Under the pieces are notes generated by a model. It worked only from the letters and a program-made list of their open reading frames with translations, had not been told where the DNA came from and ran no database searches. Made by a program: the position numbers and the translations under genes. A DNA stretch of 64,000 nt from Duganella sp. BJB476. GTDB taxonomy: Bacteria > Pseudomonadota > Gammaproteobacteria > Burkholderiales > Burkholderiaceae_D. Below, piece after piece: positions 62,725 to 64,000 of this stretch; position 1 is the first letter of the stretch; each line of letters starts with the position of its first letter. The stretch is from contig NZ_QVIO01000004.1 of assembly GCF_003416895.1 (NCBI RefSeq), forward strand, positions 658,709 to 722,708, read 5' to 3'.

Positions 62725-63948
62725 TCACAGTCCCTGCCACTGCCAGCTGAGCTGCAATTGCCGGTCGTTGTATTGGAATATGGAAATATTCTCCTTGTTG
62801 CGCACCTGGCGCGCCTCCAGCTGCAGCGACTGGGTGTTGCTCAACGGATAATTGATCGAGGCGCGCAGCACCTGCGTGGTCTGGTCGCGCACCTGGTCGA
62901 GGAAGCCGGGCGAATAGGCCGAGCTGCTTTTCCAGGTCTGGTGCGTGTAGCCGAGCTCGCCGCTGGTCTCGCCGAACAGGCGGCGCCGCCATTGCGCGTT
63001 GAGCAGCCAGCCCTCGCGGTTGCCGCCGGGGCGGGCGCTGCCGCCGCGGTCGCTCAGCCGCGCCAGGCTGGCGCTGGCGCTGTCGTCGTCGAGCCGGTAG
63101 TTGAACTGGCCGCGCAGCTCGGCGGTGTTGGAATCGAAATTGCTCAGCGTCAGGTAGGTGACATGGGTCAGGCTGGTCGTCAGGCTGAACTGCATGCTGC
63201 CCGGCAGCGGCAGCGGCGGGCCGATGCGCGCCTGCACCTGGCTCTGGCGCTGGTACAGCTGGTGGCCCAGCGTGATCAGGCCCAGGCTGGCCGAGCCGTG
63301 CAAGGTCCAGCGGCCGAAGCGCCACGGCGTGTCGACGCCGGCAAACAGCGACGACGAGTTGTACAGCCCCAGGCGGTCGTAGCGGCGCGACTGGAACTGC
63401 GCATAGCCGGTGGTGCCGTTGGAGGTGATGTCGCTGACGTAGTCGGCCGTGAGCACCGTGTACTGGTCGTGCTTGGGATGGAAATCCTCGGTCAGCGGCA
63501 CCTCGACCGGCACCCCGGTGACGCTGTAGCCGCCGCTGCTAGCGCCCTGGTTGACGTTCTGGTCGATGCCGCGGCCGACGCTGAAGGCGGTCTGCGCGTG
63601 CGGGCGCCAGTGCGCGCAACCGGCGCTGCGCGCCTCGGTGATCAGCTGCACGATGCCGGGCGAGGGGTTGAAGCGGCTGCGGATGATCTCGAACATGCGT
63701 TCGGCCTCGTCCTCGTGGCCGAGCGCGCACTGGATCAGCGCCAGGTCCAGCCAGGCGCCGGCGTGCAGCGGCTCGCCCTCGATCACGCGGCGCAGCGTTT
63801 CGCTGGCGTCGGTGTTGCGGCCCTCGGCGATCGACTGCAGCGCCTGGCGGTACAGCTGCTGGTTTTCGCCGTCCTCGGTCTGCGCCGGCGCGAGCGGGCT
63901 CAGCACCAGTGCGGCGACCGCCAGCAGCGCGCGCGCGATGGACTTCAA
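62725..63948 (-). CDS. TPR-containing outer-membrane beta-barrel protein
   Basis: A 407-residue exported protein. The signal peptide is about 1-23 (KSIARALLAVAALVLSPLAPAQ). Residues about 30-105 form TPR-like helices. The remaining 290 residues alternate in beta strands, ending LSWQWQGL as a barrel C-terminus. The layout resembles surface-assembly modifier-type proteins. The start is a TTG overlapping the preceding stop in TTGA (63948-63945), so translation is coupled to the upstream gene. The function is unknown; export or assembly at the outer membrane is a guess. Confidence 0.7.
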   Translation of the reverse strand: MKSIARALLAVAALVLSPLAPAQTEDGENQQLYRQALQSIAEGRNTDASETLRRVIEGEPLHAGAWLDLALIQCALGHEDEAERMFEIIRSRFNPSPGIVQLITEARSAGCAHWRPHAQTAFSVGRGIDQNVNQGASSGGYSVTGVPVEVPLTEDFHPKHDQYTVLTADYVSDITSNGTTGYAQFQSRRYDRLGLYNSSSLFAGVDTPWRFGRWTLHGSASLGLITLGHQLYQRQSQVQARIGPPLPLPGSMQFSLTTSLTHVTYLTLSNFDSNTAELRGQFNYRLDDDSASASLARLSDRGGSARPGGNREGWLLNAQWRRRLFGETSGELGYTHQTWKSSSAYSPGFLDQVRDQTTQVLRASINYPLSNTQSLQLEARQVRNKENISIFQYNDRQLQLSWQWQGL

Positions 63949-64000
63949 AGACGGGCCTCGGCGGCCGCCGCGTGGGCGGGCTGGGCGGGGTGGTCGGTGG
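63945..64000 (-). CDS. C-terminal end of an unidentified gene (cut by window edge)
   Basis: The visible 18 codons read TDHPAQPAHAAAAEARL and end at TGA (63947-63945). The tail is low-complexity and cannot be assigned. The four-base overlap with the next start shows it belongs to the same operon as the TPR/outer-membrane protein. Confidence 0.55.
   Translation of the reverse strand, partial: TDHPAQPAHAAAAEARL

Overview
The window looks like chromosomal DNA of a high-GC betaproteobacterium of the Oxalobacteraceae type (Massilia, Duganella or Janthinobacterium-like). This is inferred from the tsaD / rpsU-yqeY-dnaG-rpoD neighbourhood, strongly GC-biased codon use, many diguanylate cyclases and a TonB receptor. 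I could run no database search, so genus is not claimed.

Region by region. 1-8.5 kb: housekeeping and signalling genes (tail of an EAL phosphodiesterase, ybaK, plsY, a FrnE-like DsbA protein, a GAF-GGDEF cyclase, a DUF427/ATPase/YdjM-like operon, and a divergent SDR/LysR pair). 8.5-16.6 kb: tsaD flanked by two short genes, each with a good sigma-54 type -24/-12 element, then aroG, ybiB, a BaiN/HI0933-type flavoprotein and the macromolecular synthesis genes rpsU, yqeY and dnaG. 16.6-19.6 kb: a 490-base leader, rpoD with a 16-glutamate run, and a CAU-anticodon tRNA ending in a strong bidirectional terminator. 19.6-31.6 kb: a secreted S10 peptidase, unknown secreted proteins, a MarR-GNAT fusion with a clear promoter/operator, a DUF5710 protein next to a DOT1-like methyltransferase, the divergent argP/argO pair, a membrane PAS-GGDEF-EAL protein of mixed base composition, and an NRAMP-like transporter. 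31.6-35.8 kb: a TonB-dependent receptor and a secreted PF04185 phosphoesterase behind four 11-bp-spaced PHO-box half sites. 35.8-41 kb: a beta-propeller GGDEF sensor, an OXLD1-like peptide and a RhlE-type helicase.

41-61.8 kb is a cell-surface polysaccharide locus. It has an ABC-2 exporter pair (Wzm/Wzt), an FkbM methyltransferase with a coiled coil of 14-residue repeats, a 1435-residue protein with three GT-B modules, GtrB/GtrA-like proteins, a GNAT enzyme, a PIG-L deacetylase, a HAD-UbiA fusion, an SMR-like carrier and three large GT-C-like membrane proteins with C-terminal beta-sandwich tails. Nine of these genes overlap or nearly abut on the minus strand from a single promoter. Two O-acetyltransferase remnants lie in the same locus: a multiply broken acyltransferase-3 gene and a 46-codon SGNH-domain tail. 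61.9-64 kb: a Crp/Fnr regulator, a TPR/outer-membrane protein and the tail of one more gene.

The most useful inferences are a Pho-regulated TonB receptor plus phosphoesterase unit, a pair of putative RpoN-dependent mini-genes, and the polysaccharide locus that combines ABC export with polyprenyl-phosphate-sugar-dependent glycosylation and has lost its acetylation genes.
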